Assembly: GCA_964645915.1 (NCBI GenBank) | Contig: CAZYDH010000040.1 | Coordinates: forward strand, 1-8,564 | Direction of reading: 5' to 3' | DNA: 8,564 nt | DNA from: JACNKV01 sp964645915 | GTDB taxonomy: Bacteria > Fidelibacterota > Marinisomatia > Marinisomatales > JACNKV01 | In this document: positions 1 to 7,400 of the stretch, piece after piece | Layout: each line of letters begins with the position of its first letter | Position numbering within the stretch: position 1 is the stretch's first letter | Made by a program: the position numbers and the translations under genes | The notes under the pieces: model-generated | Seen by the model: only the letters and a program-made list of their open reading frames with translations | What the model was told of the DNA's origin: nothing | The model's database searches: none

Positions 1-52
1 GTTAAGCACGCCGCCAGCGTTCGTCCTGAGCCAGGATCAAACTCTCCATTGT
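1..52 (-). rRNA. rrs: 16S ribosomal RNA, 5' end (partial)
   Basis: The reverse complement reads AGAGTTTGATCCTGGCTCAG (positions 45 down to 26), the universal 27F site of bacterial 16S rRNA, followed by GACGAACGCTGGCGGCGTGC. The gene runs off the left edge, so only the first ~50 nt are present. By comparison with E. coli, where AGAGTTTGAT begins at nucleotide 8, the mature 5' end falls near position 52; this is an estimate. The GACGAACGCTGGCGGCGTGCTTAAC form differs from the GATGAACGCTAGCGGCAGGC common in Bacteroidetes and fits Marinimicrobia, Calditrichaeota or several other phyla. It is too short to place firmly. Confidence 0.97.
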
Positions 53-164
53 ATGTTTTAATATGGTTAGCTTGCCGAGTTTGCCCTGGTTAGTCTCTGA
101 GACCCACGCATACCTGAATTTTTAAATAACTTTTGAATTGAGCATAATTAACTCACTCAAAGCC
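53..164 (-). promoter_or_regulatory. rRNA operon leader with possible boxA
   Basis: This is the transcribed leader between the likely rrn start (about 164) and the mature 16S 5' end. On the minus strand it contains TGCTCAATTCAA (144 down to 133), which matches the TGCTC core of the boxA antitermination element (TGCTCTTTAACA in E. coli) but diverges after it. Just before it, TTGAG (159-155) and CTCAA (142-138) could form a short stem resembling boxB. Positions 93-103 hold the near-palindrome GTCTC-T-GAGAC. The 3' half of any RNase III processing stem would lie beyond the 16S gene, outside the window. The boxA call is tentative; the leader itself follows from its position. Confidence 0.45.
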
Positions 165-170
165 AACAAA

Positions 171-198
171 ATTATCACATCTAATATACCCGTGTCAA
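171..198 (-). promoter_or_regulatory. rRNA operon promoter (sigma-70 type)
   Basis: On the minus strand a perfect -35 TTGACA (198 down to 193) is followed by a 16-nt spacer and a -10 GATAAT (176 down to 171). The predicted start is about position 164, giving a ~110-nt leader before 16S. The sequence just upstream (199-260) is almost entirely A/T, as expected of an UP element stimulating an rRNA promoter. Position, hexamer quality and AT-rich upstream DNA together make this the main rrn promoter in view. Confidence 0.75.
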
Positions 199-293
199 TA
201 GTAATTCTCAGAATATTTAATTATTTATTATCTGATTAAAATATTAAATAACTGAACGTCTAAATTATCACGTTTCTCGACGACAAATATAAA
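199..293 (-). promoter_or_regulatory. AT-rich upstream region with weak second rrn promoter candidate
   Basis: This stretch lies between the TPR gene stop codon and the main rrn promoter and is strongly A/T-rich. It carries a second GATAAT (269 down to 264) inside a 10-bp direct repeat, AAATTATCAC on the plus strand, present at 262-271 and again at 169-178 over the main -10. A poor -35 (TTTATA, 293 down to 288) sits 18 nt upstream. Tandem promoters are common for rRNA operons, so this could be a distal P1, but the -35 is weak and the region may serve only as an UP element. No intrinsic terminator for the preceding gene is visible here. Confidence 0.25.
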
Positions 294-296
294 ATG

Positions 297-1331
297 TTAG
301 CGTAATTCTGGTTCGTCAAAATCTAGAAATCGCGATACCGAATACCTTTGTATTTGGTTATTTATATAATCAATTTCAGATTGTTTGTTGATAAGATCAA
401 TATCGTGCTTCGTTTTAACAACACTTCCAATATATACACCTACGCCCAAAACAATTGGAGAAATAATATACCGCTTATAATGATTGGTGATATTCAATGT
501 CATCGGGACTCGACCACTTCGAGAAGCTTTTAATCCCTGCTCTGTTGTAATAATTGAAGTTGAGTATGGAATTGTTCCGGAAGGTTGATAGGTGAATACT
601 CCAGTGGTTTGTTTTTCCTCGGAAGCAAATACATATAGAAGTGTTGATGTTGTCAATATACCAATGACTTCTTTCCACTGTTTTAAATAAGATTGCCCCA
701 CCCCTGGGATTATTGACATTCCTAGCGCTAAGGATTTGTTTTTCTTCGGTAATGCTTGGGCTGCGTTAATCGATTTAATTACTGGAGCTATCAATTTGGA
801 ATAATATCGGTGATTAAAACGTTTATTTGCTTTTTTTAATGATCTACTAGCTTCATCCCATCTTTGCTCATTTAACATTGCATATGCCCTAAATATCAAG
901 AAATATGGGTCATCCGTATCCTCAGTATTTAATAATACAATTTCATTATCTCGATTCATCAAATGGATATATATCGTACGATAGATAGCACTTTTATAAG
1001 TAACGGATGTTGTATCATCTCTATTTGTGATCCTTGAGTAGTATTCCAAGGCAAGATCATATTTCTCTAATTCTTCATAGGAGCGCGCAATGTAATAGTA
1101 AAGTACAGGTTCAAAAGTTTCATTCGGGTATTTATACAAATATCGAAATAGGTTTAATTGCGCTCGATCATAATACTTATTATCAAATAAAAACTCGCAA
1201 AAGGATAGTTGTTCGGTTCTTTGAAAATCTGTATAATCTTTCCACTCCTCTATAATCTCATACTCACTACGAGAGTAGGACTGTCCAGCGACTATCGATA
1301 GCCATAGAATTAATAGAATAAAGTACTTCAT
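297..1331 (-). CDS. Exported TPR-repeat protein with PGxGQ hydrophobic C-terminal region
   Basis: This 344-residue protein has an N-terminal hydrophobic stretch (residues 3-16) that looks like a signal peptide, probably cleaved near residue 16-20. Residues ~40-185 are helical and TPR-like: NKYYDRAQ at 51-58, then LYYYIARSYEELEKYDLALEYY at 77-98, then AYAMLNEQRWDEASRSLKKA at 149-168. The C-terminal third has a PGVGQSY motif (209-215) followed by hydrophobic segments at about 222-236 and 288-305, a pattern seen in DUF5683-like families. The likely location is the envelope, with a TPR domain for protein contacts; the function is unknown. No Shine-Dalgarno stands at a normal distance from this ATG: the only AGGA is about 24 nt upstream, next to another, out-of-frame ATG. 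A strong terminator separates it from the gene upstream, so it probably has its own promoter, but I find no convincing one in 1332-1368. The rrn promoter begins within 100 bp of its stop. Confidence 0.85.
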   Translation of the reverse strand: MKYFILLILWLSIVAGQSYSRSEYEIIEEWKDYTDFQRTEQLSFCEFLFDNKYYDRAQLNLFRYLYKYPNETFEPVLYYYIARSYEELEKYDLALEYYSRITNRDDTTSVTYKSAIYRTIYIHLMNRDNEIVLLNTEDTDDPYFLIFRAYAMLNEQRWDEASRSLKKANKRFNHRYYSKLIAPVIKSINAAQALPKKNKSLALGMSIIPGVGQSYLKQWKEVIGILTTSTLLYVFASEEKQTTGVFTYQPSGTIPYSTSIITTEQGLKASRSGRVPMTLNITNHYKRYIISPIVLGVGVYIGSVVKTKHDIDLINKQSEIDYINNQIQRYSVSRFLDFDEPELR

Positions 1332-1368
1332 AACTGGTTTGAATGTACTTCATTTTCCTGGAATAATG

Positions 1369-1400
1369 AAAAAAAAAGAGGGCTCGATTGAGCCCTCTTT
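1369..1400 (-). terminator. Intrinsic terminator of the Asp-box protein gene
   Basis: A perfect 11-bp stem, AAAGAGGGCTC (1375-1385) and GAGCCCTCTTT (1390-1400), encloses a 4-nt loop. On the minus strand the second arm runs directly into nine T residues (plus-strand A run 1369-1377). It begins 23 nt after the TAA stop at 1423 and is a textbook Rho-independent terminator for that gene. In the other direction only TTTT follows, so it is mainly one-way. Confidence 0.93.
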
Positions 1401-1422
1401 TATAACAATAATCCTAAATTGA

Positions 1423-4275
1423 TTATTTAAGAAGCATTACCTTATTAACCTCTGAGAAGTCTCCGGTTGTCATATGATAGAAATATACACCACTTGGAAC
1501 CATTTTACCTTCATTGGTCGTTCCATTCCATGTAATGGAATATGCATTGGGTGTATGATAACCACTCACTAAGGTTTTTACTTCCCTGCCTAGCATATCG
1601 TAAACAATGATATTTACATTACCGGCATTGGCAATCATATAGTCAATTTTTGTGTCAGGATTGAATGGATTCGGATATCCTTGCCCTAAAGAGAAAGCTT
1701 CAGGAGTAGAACTTATTCCACCCTTTGTCAAGACATAACTATCTGAAGCAGGAACATCTACTCTTCCTTCACCAGAAAGTGTAAAGCTACCTTCGGAGTT
1801 TTCGAGTGTCCACTCACTACCGTCTTTGATAGAATACTCAATAGATACTGTCTGGTTAGGAGTCATCATTTCAATTACTCCTCCATTTTCAGATAGTTTC
1901 GAATCACCTGCAAACCGCACATCAAACGCACCGACAGGTGGTTTAGGCGGAAGACTGTAACTTAGTATAGATTCTTTAGGAACACTTACACCAAAGTTTA
2001 ATGTCGTACCATTAAAGATGAGTGAATTCGCATCGATCAATGGCTCAACCATTTCACGTACAAGACTCGTTCCGCTTGTTGTTACAGTTCCTGCAGCAGT
2101 AGTACGTACCCAATAGCCTTTTCCGGGAATTAATGTACTTGCTTGCTGATATCCTGCATCAAATGCATATAATGTTCCGGGAATAAGGATATTATCCGGA
2201 TCGTCAAGACTTGATGCGTAAGATCCTCCTGATATCAGGTTCCATCCGGCACTCAATGATATGGGCAGGTTATCAACACAACCACCATCTACTGAGTTTT
2301 CACTTACATCACTGAATCGAAGCCAATATCCAACTCCAAGAGTAAGAACATCTGCTTGTTGATATCCCGAATCAAAGTAATAACATGTTCCCTCAATTGA
2401 GTTCGGGAATAGCGTTGAATAACTTGCATCTTCAAGACCTACAGGCAAACCAACTAAATTCCATCCTACATTATTACTGAGTGTTACTTCACATCCACCT
2501 GGGGGAGGTGGCGGAGAGGTTAATACGAGTTTTCCGGCATAAAGACGATTTTTCCAATCGGCGGGAGATTCTACATCACCGGTTGAAGATCCAAATGGAT
2601 AGTCCGGCATTTGATATGTAAAATAAACATGGTCATTGGTTGCACCATCCGGTGCTGCATGAGCATAGGTTTCATCCGGTCTATCGTCATCAGAAGAATC
2701 GGGATCCGGTGTTGCAAACTGATATGGGCACCACCATGTAGTACCACCATCTATTGATTTCGAAACAAAATTATCAAAAGACCATTCTAAGAAATATCCC
2801 CAATCATCACAACCATCATCCGGAGTTCCACTATCATCTGTAACTGTAAACGGACCCGGCTCGATAAGACTGGATACAACATACATCACATCATCACTTT
2901 CGCTACTAATCGCTAAACTCGGGAAGAATGTTTGATACCAATAGCTATTGCTAAAGTAGTTGTCCCAATCTCTAAAAGATTCATCAACACTCATAATAAA
3001 GGAATAGTTCCATCCCATTGGAGTGTTAACAAATCCAGGACTTTCTAAATGATCTTTATCAATCCAAAAATGCCACCAGCCGATAGATGGAGTAATGGCG
3101 GTGTAAATACCATCATCAGAAGCCGGTAGAACTGGAACAATAAAATGTGGATTTCCGTTTGCATCTACTCGCATATCAAAATCATATGGAATGAATAATT
3201 CATTCCATGTAATGGTTGTATCAGCACACTCGTCATTATCCGGACCGTAATGATCAGCATAAGCTCCGGTGTTTAGCATATGATCAAATACGTTATCATC
3301 GATAAAGAAGTAGTTACTTCCTTCTTGTCCACCATACCATGAGTCACCATAATCGTCTGTCCGTTTGAAAGCCATAGTGTGGTAATTAGCATATTGACTT
3401 TGTCCACTCATTGCTCCAGCAAAGTATGTTGAGGCAGCAACATAACCAATACCATCGTTATTAATGTCTATTACTGGAGATGAGGTGTAGCCCCCTTCTT
3501 CACTTCCACCTTCCATATCATCAGCATCGATAACTATAACTTCAGGACCATAAGTAATTAAACCATCACTATAATCTTCAGAGTTAAATAAGTAACAATG
3601 GTTACGAGTCCAGTCAGCATAAACCACGTTGAAATGATGCTCTCCTGTTACTGCATCATAGGAATAGTCCGGTGAACCGACCCAAAGATCCTTTTCACCT
3701 GACCAATTAAGATCGACAGGTTGAGCTTCTGCCCATGAACCTCCATCCCATCCGAATTCATCAAATGAATAATACGGTGTTCCACCATATCCGGTTCCAG
3801 TCCCAGTATATTCATTCCAAATTACATAGGGATAATCTCCCATACCTAAAGCACTGGGGTATCTTCCTATTCCCATTCCGGGATTGAGATTTTGATAGGT
3901 CGTCCAGTCCACACCATCTTCTGAGAATGCAGCGCCGATCTGTCCGCTCGTACCATTTTCTCCAGCCCATTGTCTGTAACCCATAATAATTCCATTTTCA
4001 CTAACGGATATTGGACGTGTAGAACCTGCAACCATACCATATCCGTTCATAGATGAATCAACCAAAGAAATCGCATAACTGTTACGATTTTCCGGGTATT
4101 GATAAATCGGACCATGAGATTGACCTTCATTGGTGTTCACAGTCGTGGTTGGTTCAACTTTAGGCTGAAATAATTTGCTGTGTTTAACCGGTGCTTGGTG
4201 TCTGGGAACCGTTGCACTGAAAACAATTCCTACTCCAAGAGTTAGAACCAGCAGTAAACTCATTACCTTTTTCAT
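1423..4275 (-). CDS. Exported Asp-box beta-propeller protein with GWNL module and T9SS type A sorting domain
   Basis: This 950-residue protein starts with a clear signal peptide (MKK, hydrophobic residues 5-20, cleavage near FSA at 19-21). Residues ~60-585 resemble a sialidase/BNR-type beta-propeller, with Asp-box-like motifs SEDGVDW (118-124), TDDYGDSW (306-313) and SIDGGTTW (507-514). I do not see a convincing sialidase catalytic set, so enzyme activity is not claimed. A PPPPPGG linker (588-594) leads to two GWNL repeats (604-653 and 677-724), then a beta-rich segment with LPPKPPVGAFDVRF (775-788). The end (about 860-950) is a T9SS type A sorting domain: YPNPFNPDT (867-875), VYDMLGREV (891-899), VPSGVYFY (926-933) and a basic end, KVMLLK. 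In known T9SS substrates this domain directs passage through the outer membrane and is usually removed during surface attachment. GGAGG lies 4 nt before the ATG, fixing the start. It has its own promoter and terminator, so it is probably monocistronic. The substrate or binding partner is unknown. Confidence 0.88.
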   Translation of the reverse strand: MKKVMSLLLVLTLGVGIVFSATVPRHQAPVKHSKLFQPKVEPTTTVNTNEGQSHGPIYQYPENRNSYAISLVDSSMNGYGMVAGSTRPISVSENGIIMGYRQWAGENGTSGQIGAAFSEDGVDWTTYQNLNPGMGIGRYPSALGMGDYPYVIWNEYTGTGTGYGGTPYYSFDEFGWDGGSWAEAQPVDLNWSGEKDLWVGSPDYSYDAVTGEHHFNVVYADWTRNHCYLFNSEDYSDGLITYGPEVIVIDADDMEGGSEEGGYTSSPVIDINNDGIGYVAASTYFAGAMSGQSQYANYHTMAFKRTDDYGDSWYGGQEGSNYFFIDDNVFDHMLNTGAYADHYGPDNDECADTTITWNELFIPYDFDMRVDANGNPHFIVPVLPASDDGIYTAITPSIGWWHFWIDKDHLESPGFVNTPMGWNYSFIMSVDESFRDWDNYFSNSYWYQTFFPSLAISSESDDVMYVVSSLIEPGPFTVTDDSGTPDDGCDDWGYFLEWSFDNFVSKSIDGGTTWWCPYQFATPDPDSSDDDRPDETYAHAAPDGATNDHVYFTYQMPDYPFGSSTGDVESPADWKNRLYAGKLVLTSPPPPPGGCEVTLSNNVGWNLVGLPVGLEDASYSTLFPNSIEGTCYYFDSGYQQADVLTLGVGYWLRFSDVSENSVDGGCVDNLPISLSAGWNLISGGSYASSLDDPDNILIPGTLYAFDAGYQQASTLIPGKGYWVRTTAAGTVTTSGTSLVREMVEPLIDANSLIFNGTTLNFGVSVPKESILSYSLPPKPPVGAFDVRFAGDSKLSENGGVIEMMTPNQTVSIEYSIKDGSEWTLENSEGSFTLSGEGRVDVPASDSYVLTKGGISSTPEAFSLGQGYPNPFNPDTKIDYMIANAGNVNIIVYDMLGREVKTLVSGYHTPNAYSITWNGTTNEGKMVPSGVYFYHMTTGDFSEVNKVMLLK
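2071..2478 (-). repeat. Coding tandem repeat: GWNL module of the Asp-box protein
   Basis: Residues ~600-735 consist of two related units of about 72 residues. Each opens with GWNL(V/I) (604 and 677), has a Y-F-D-x-GYQQA core (GYQQ at 637 and 708) and ends with L-x-x-G-x-GYW-x-R (GYWLR at 649, GYWVR at 720). Unit 1 carries cysteines at 595, 631 and 666 that unit 2 lacks. The matching module in the subtilase is at 4437-4859. I do not recognise a named domain family for it; a beta-sandwich or adhesion role is a guess. Confidence 0.75.
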
Positions 4276-4276
4276 G

Positions 4277-4284
4277 TTTCCTCC
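4277..4284 (-). promoter_or_regulatory. Ribosome binding site of the Asp-box protein gene
   Basis: The minus strand reads GGAGGAAAC directly before the ATG at 4275, a full GGAGG core with a 4-nt gap. It is by far the best Shine-Dalgarno in the window and supports this start codon. A 10-bp palindrome, TTCTTAAGAA (4288-4297), lies just upstream; its meaning is unclear. Confidence 0.85.
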
Positions 4285-4348
4285 ATGTTCTTAAGAATAA
4301 AATACTTTTTTTATTTTACATCTATTTTCAAATCAGAATGTATGCCGA

Positions 4349-4377
4349 ATTGTACATCGAATTATGATAAATGACAA
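4349..4377 (-). promoter_or_regulatory. Sigma-70-type promoter of the Asp-box protein gene
   Basis: On the minus strand TTGTCA (4377 down to 4372) and TACAAT (4354 down to 4349) are separated by exactly 17 nt, each one mismatch from consensus. The predicted start is near 4342, which leaves a ~66-nt, A/T-rich 5' untranslated region ending in the strong GGAGG site. It sits 48 nt beyond the subtilase stop codon, consistent with independent transcription of the two genes. Confidence 0.7.
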
Positions 4378-4424
4378 TTCCTATTTTCACTTTCTTGAAA
4401 ATCTTTTACGAATTATTTAATTAG

Positions 4425-7400
4425 CTATTCACTTAAAATTGTGATTGTACCGCCAGCGGATGTACGAATCCAATATCCTTGCCCCGGTTGAAGAATTTCC
4501 GCTGCATAATAACCACCATTGAACCCATAAATAGTTCCATCTATAATAATCTCATCCGGGTCTTGTATCAAGGCAATATTGATCGGTGCTGTAATTCCGG
4601 TAATTAAATTCCAACCTTCTACAAGCGTAAGCGTCAAAGAAGAAATGATCGTTCCTGTAACCAGGTCTGATCCATCATCCGGGAATCGCAGATAGTATCC
4701 TGCGCCGGGAGTAAGCGATGTCTCAGAGTTAAATCCTCCACTGTATGAAAACAATGTCCCATTGATCGCATCGGGGAATAACACATTGTAATAAGAGTTT
4801 TCGACGTTCAACGGTAGTCCAACAAGATTCCATCCTGAAAGATGATTTATCTGAAGTGTTGTTTCGCCTCCGGTTACAGGATCGTAGTATCCGGACCGTT
4901 TCAAATTTCCACGATACATATTCCAATAGCCGGATGTGCTTCCGGTTTGTTTAATATCTATGATTACTAACGTAGCGCTTGTTCCTACTAATATCTCCAA
5001 ATCACCATCATTGTCCATATCTACAATGGTAGACGATGATTTAAATGGATACTCATATTGGATTGGGAATAACGGGAAATCTTCACCGGTGATATGAAAT
5101 GCATACAGGAATCCACTGAGAGTTGCAGAAACCACCTCAGGCATTCCATCACCGTCAAGGTCAGCAAATGAAGGAGATGAAATCACACTTCCATCTAATG
5201 TCTTAGGCCAACCCGGAAGAGCATTTCCATTCATATCCACTCCGAATAATGTTCCATCTTCGGATCCGAAAAATACCGCAATCCCTTGATCTGTCTGTAC
5301 AAACCCGGGTGAAGTTGCCATGTCATCATTTGACGGGATAGAAAACAATAGTTCTCCATTTGAATCCACCGCATAAAATGAATCATCTCGTGATCCGGCA
5401 CAAATGACTTTGGACCCATTAATATTCACAACTGAAGGTGCCGTTCTGAAATCGTTTGTTGCTGAGAATGGAAACCCGGATGCGACTGTTAGGTCATCAT
5501 AGATAAGATAAATATTTTCACTGTCAGTACCACAAACAATATCGTCTTTTCCATTCCCGTCAAAATCAGCAAGTGCGACCCCACGTTGAACTTTTTCACC
5601 AAGTTCATATGGAAATCCATCAACAACCGTTCCATCAGGATTGATTGCAAAGATCTTTCCCGGAGATGAGTACCCACCAATGACGATCTCCAATCCATAA
5701 TCGCTATCGATATCTCCCACAGCAGGAGTCCCCATTAAATATTGTTCCGTGTAATAATCTACTTCAACATTACAGTTTTCATCCAGCACATATAAATGAC
5801 GGTTCTTTGATGCCACTATGATCTCTAAACCACCATCTCCATCTACATCTACAACAACCGGTGATCCCCAAATTTGGTTACCCGTATTAAAAGAATCAAG
5901 TTCTACTCCTTCTGAAGTTAATACTCTAACCCATCCGGCATAGTCGTTTAAAATAATCTCTTTTTGACCATCACTATTTATGTCAACAACTGCAGGAGAA
6001 GACCAGATCTGTTGATCGAGTTGATAGGGAAAACCTTCTTGATTTAAAGTAACCGGAACTTGGAATGAAAGAACTGTTGTATACTCATACTCCTGTCCAC
6101 CATTTGCAGAAATTGATAACTCAAAATCTACATTTCCCAGGTCAATTTCTTCTGATGTTGAAACAACAAATGGGTCGCTCAGATTTATACTTGCTGATCC
6201 TGCGGTAATCACTCCGGAGTATACAGCATTATTATCACTAACAATAATATTGGGATTTGTACTTGAAAGAGTTGCACTGACATTCGTTGCATCAACCCAT
6301 CCTTCTTCATTCAGTATTGATACTCGAAGCTCAGCTGTTTCACCTGGATTAAAAATGCTATCGCCATCACCTTCAGTCATTGCAAGCGAGTAAGAATCAT
6401 AAATAATATTTGGAAAAGAAACAGAGCCAATCGCCTGATAGACATCTACCATTCCACTTCCCAATCTCCCTTCGAGATAAGATTCTGTATTAATATCATA
6501 AATAAAAGGATCTGCAGATTCAATAATTGCAGTTTCAAGATCTGCATTGTTCATTTCCGGGTAAAATGCTTTCAGCAATCCGATACAACTTGCAGCATTA
6601 GGACTTGCCATTGATGAACCATCCCATGCTTCATACCCTGTTCCAATAATCAAACTTGTAATATTCTCTCCGGGGGCAGATAAATCTACGGATTCATGAT
6701 AGGTTGCCCAGTGACCCCATATTCCGTTGCACCCCATTGCGGCAACTGATATCACATTTGTATAACTGGATGGATAGTGTGATGCATACTCCTCACCATA
6801 ATTTGGATAATCCAATCCATTCCCGGCAGCCGCAACAATTACCGCACCATAGGTATTATGTGCGGTATTGATTTGAGTTTGTTCGTAACTACTGTATCCA
6901 CTTCCACCCCAGCTGTTATTAATAATGGTAAATGTTCCTGCAAAATATCCTGCTCTTGCTGCGTAATAAATGCCGGTATATCCATCATTTACATAGGGTT
7001 CATTCTGATTCTCTCGAGAGCATTTCACCGAGATGACACTACAGCGAAATCCGGTTGATGCCATTCCGATATTATTGTCGGTCACGGCACTTAAAATACC
7101 TGCTACGTGAGTACCATGTGCCCAAGTACTGTTGTTTGGCACTCCAGCTTTTGGCATAGGATCATTGTCATCTGCACCTGAATAACCAGAAGGATCCCAG
7201 CCGATCAGGTCGTCTGTATACCCATCTCCATCGTCATCTGAACTATTTGTAAAGGGTGAGGCTGGTTGGAGTGCGTCTCTAAGATTAATTCCATCCCCAG
7301 AATAATAATCCATATTATTATCTGAAAGATAAGCGATTACTTCTTCAGCCGTTACATAATCATCATTATTTGAATCAACTGTTGGAAAAATAGTAGATGG

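Noticed and set aside
348..1255. Plus-strand open frames of 61 and 73 codons over the TPR gene
   Set aside because: They overlap a well-supported exported protein on the other strand, have no ribosome site, and their translations resemble no domain I know.
4383..4402. Short hairpin ATTTTCA / TGAAAAT after the subtilase stop
   Set aside because: Only 7 A/T-rich pairs with a 6-nt loop and no U-tract on the minus strand; not a credible terminator.
6858..7058. Plus-strand 66-codon frame inside the subtilase
   Set aside because: It lies opposite the conserved catalytic core (residues ~312-378) and is a shadow of it.
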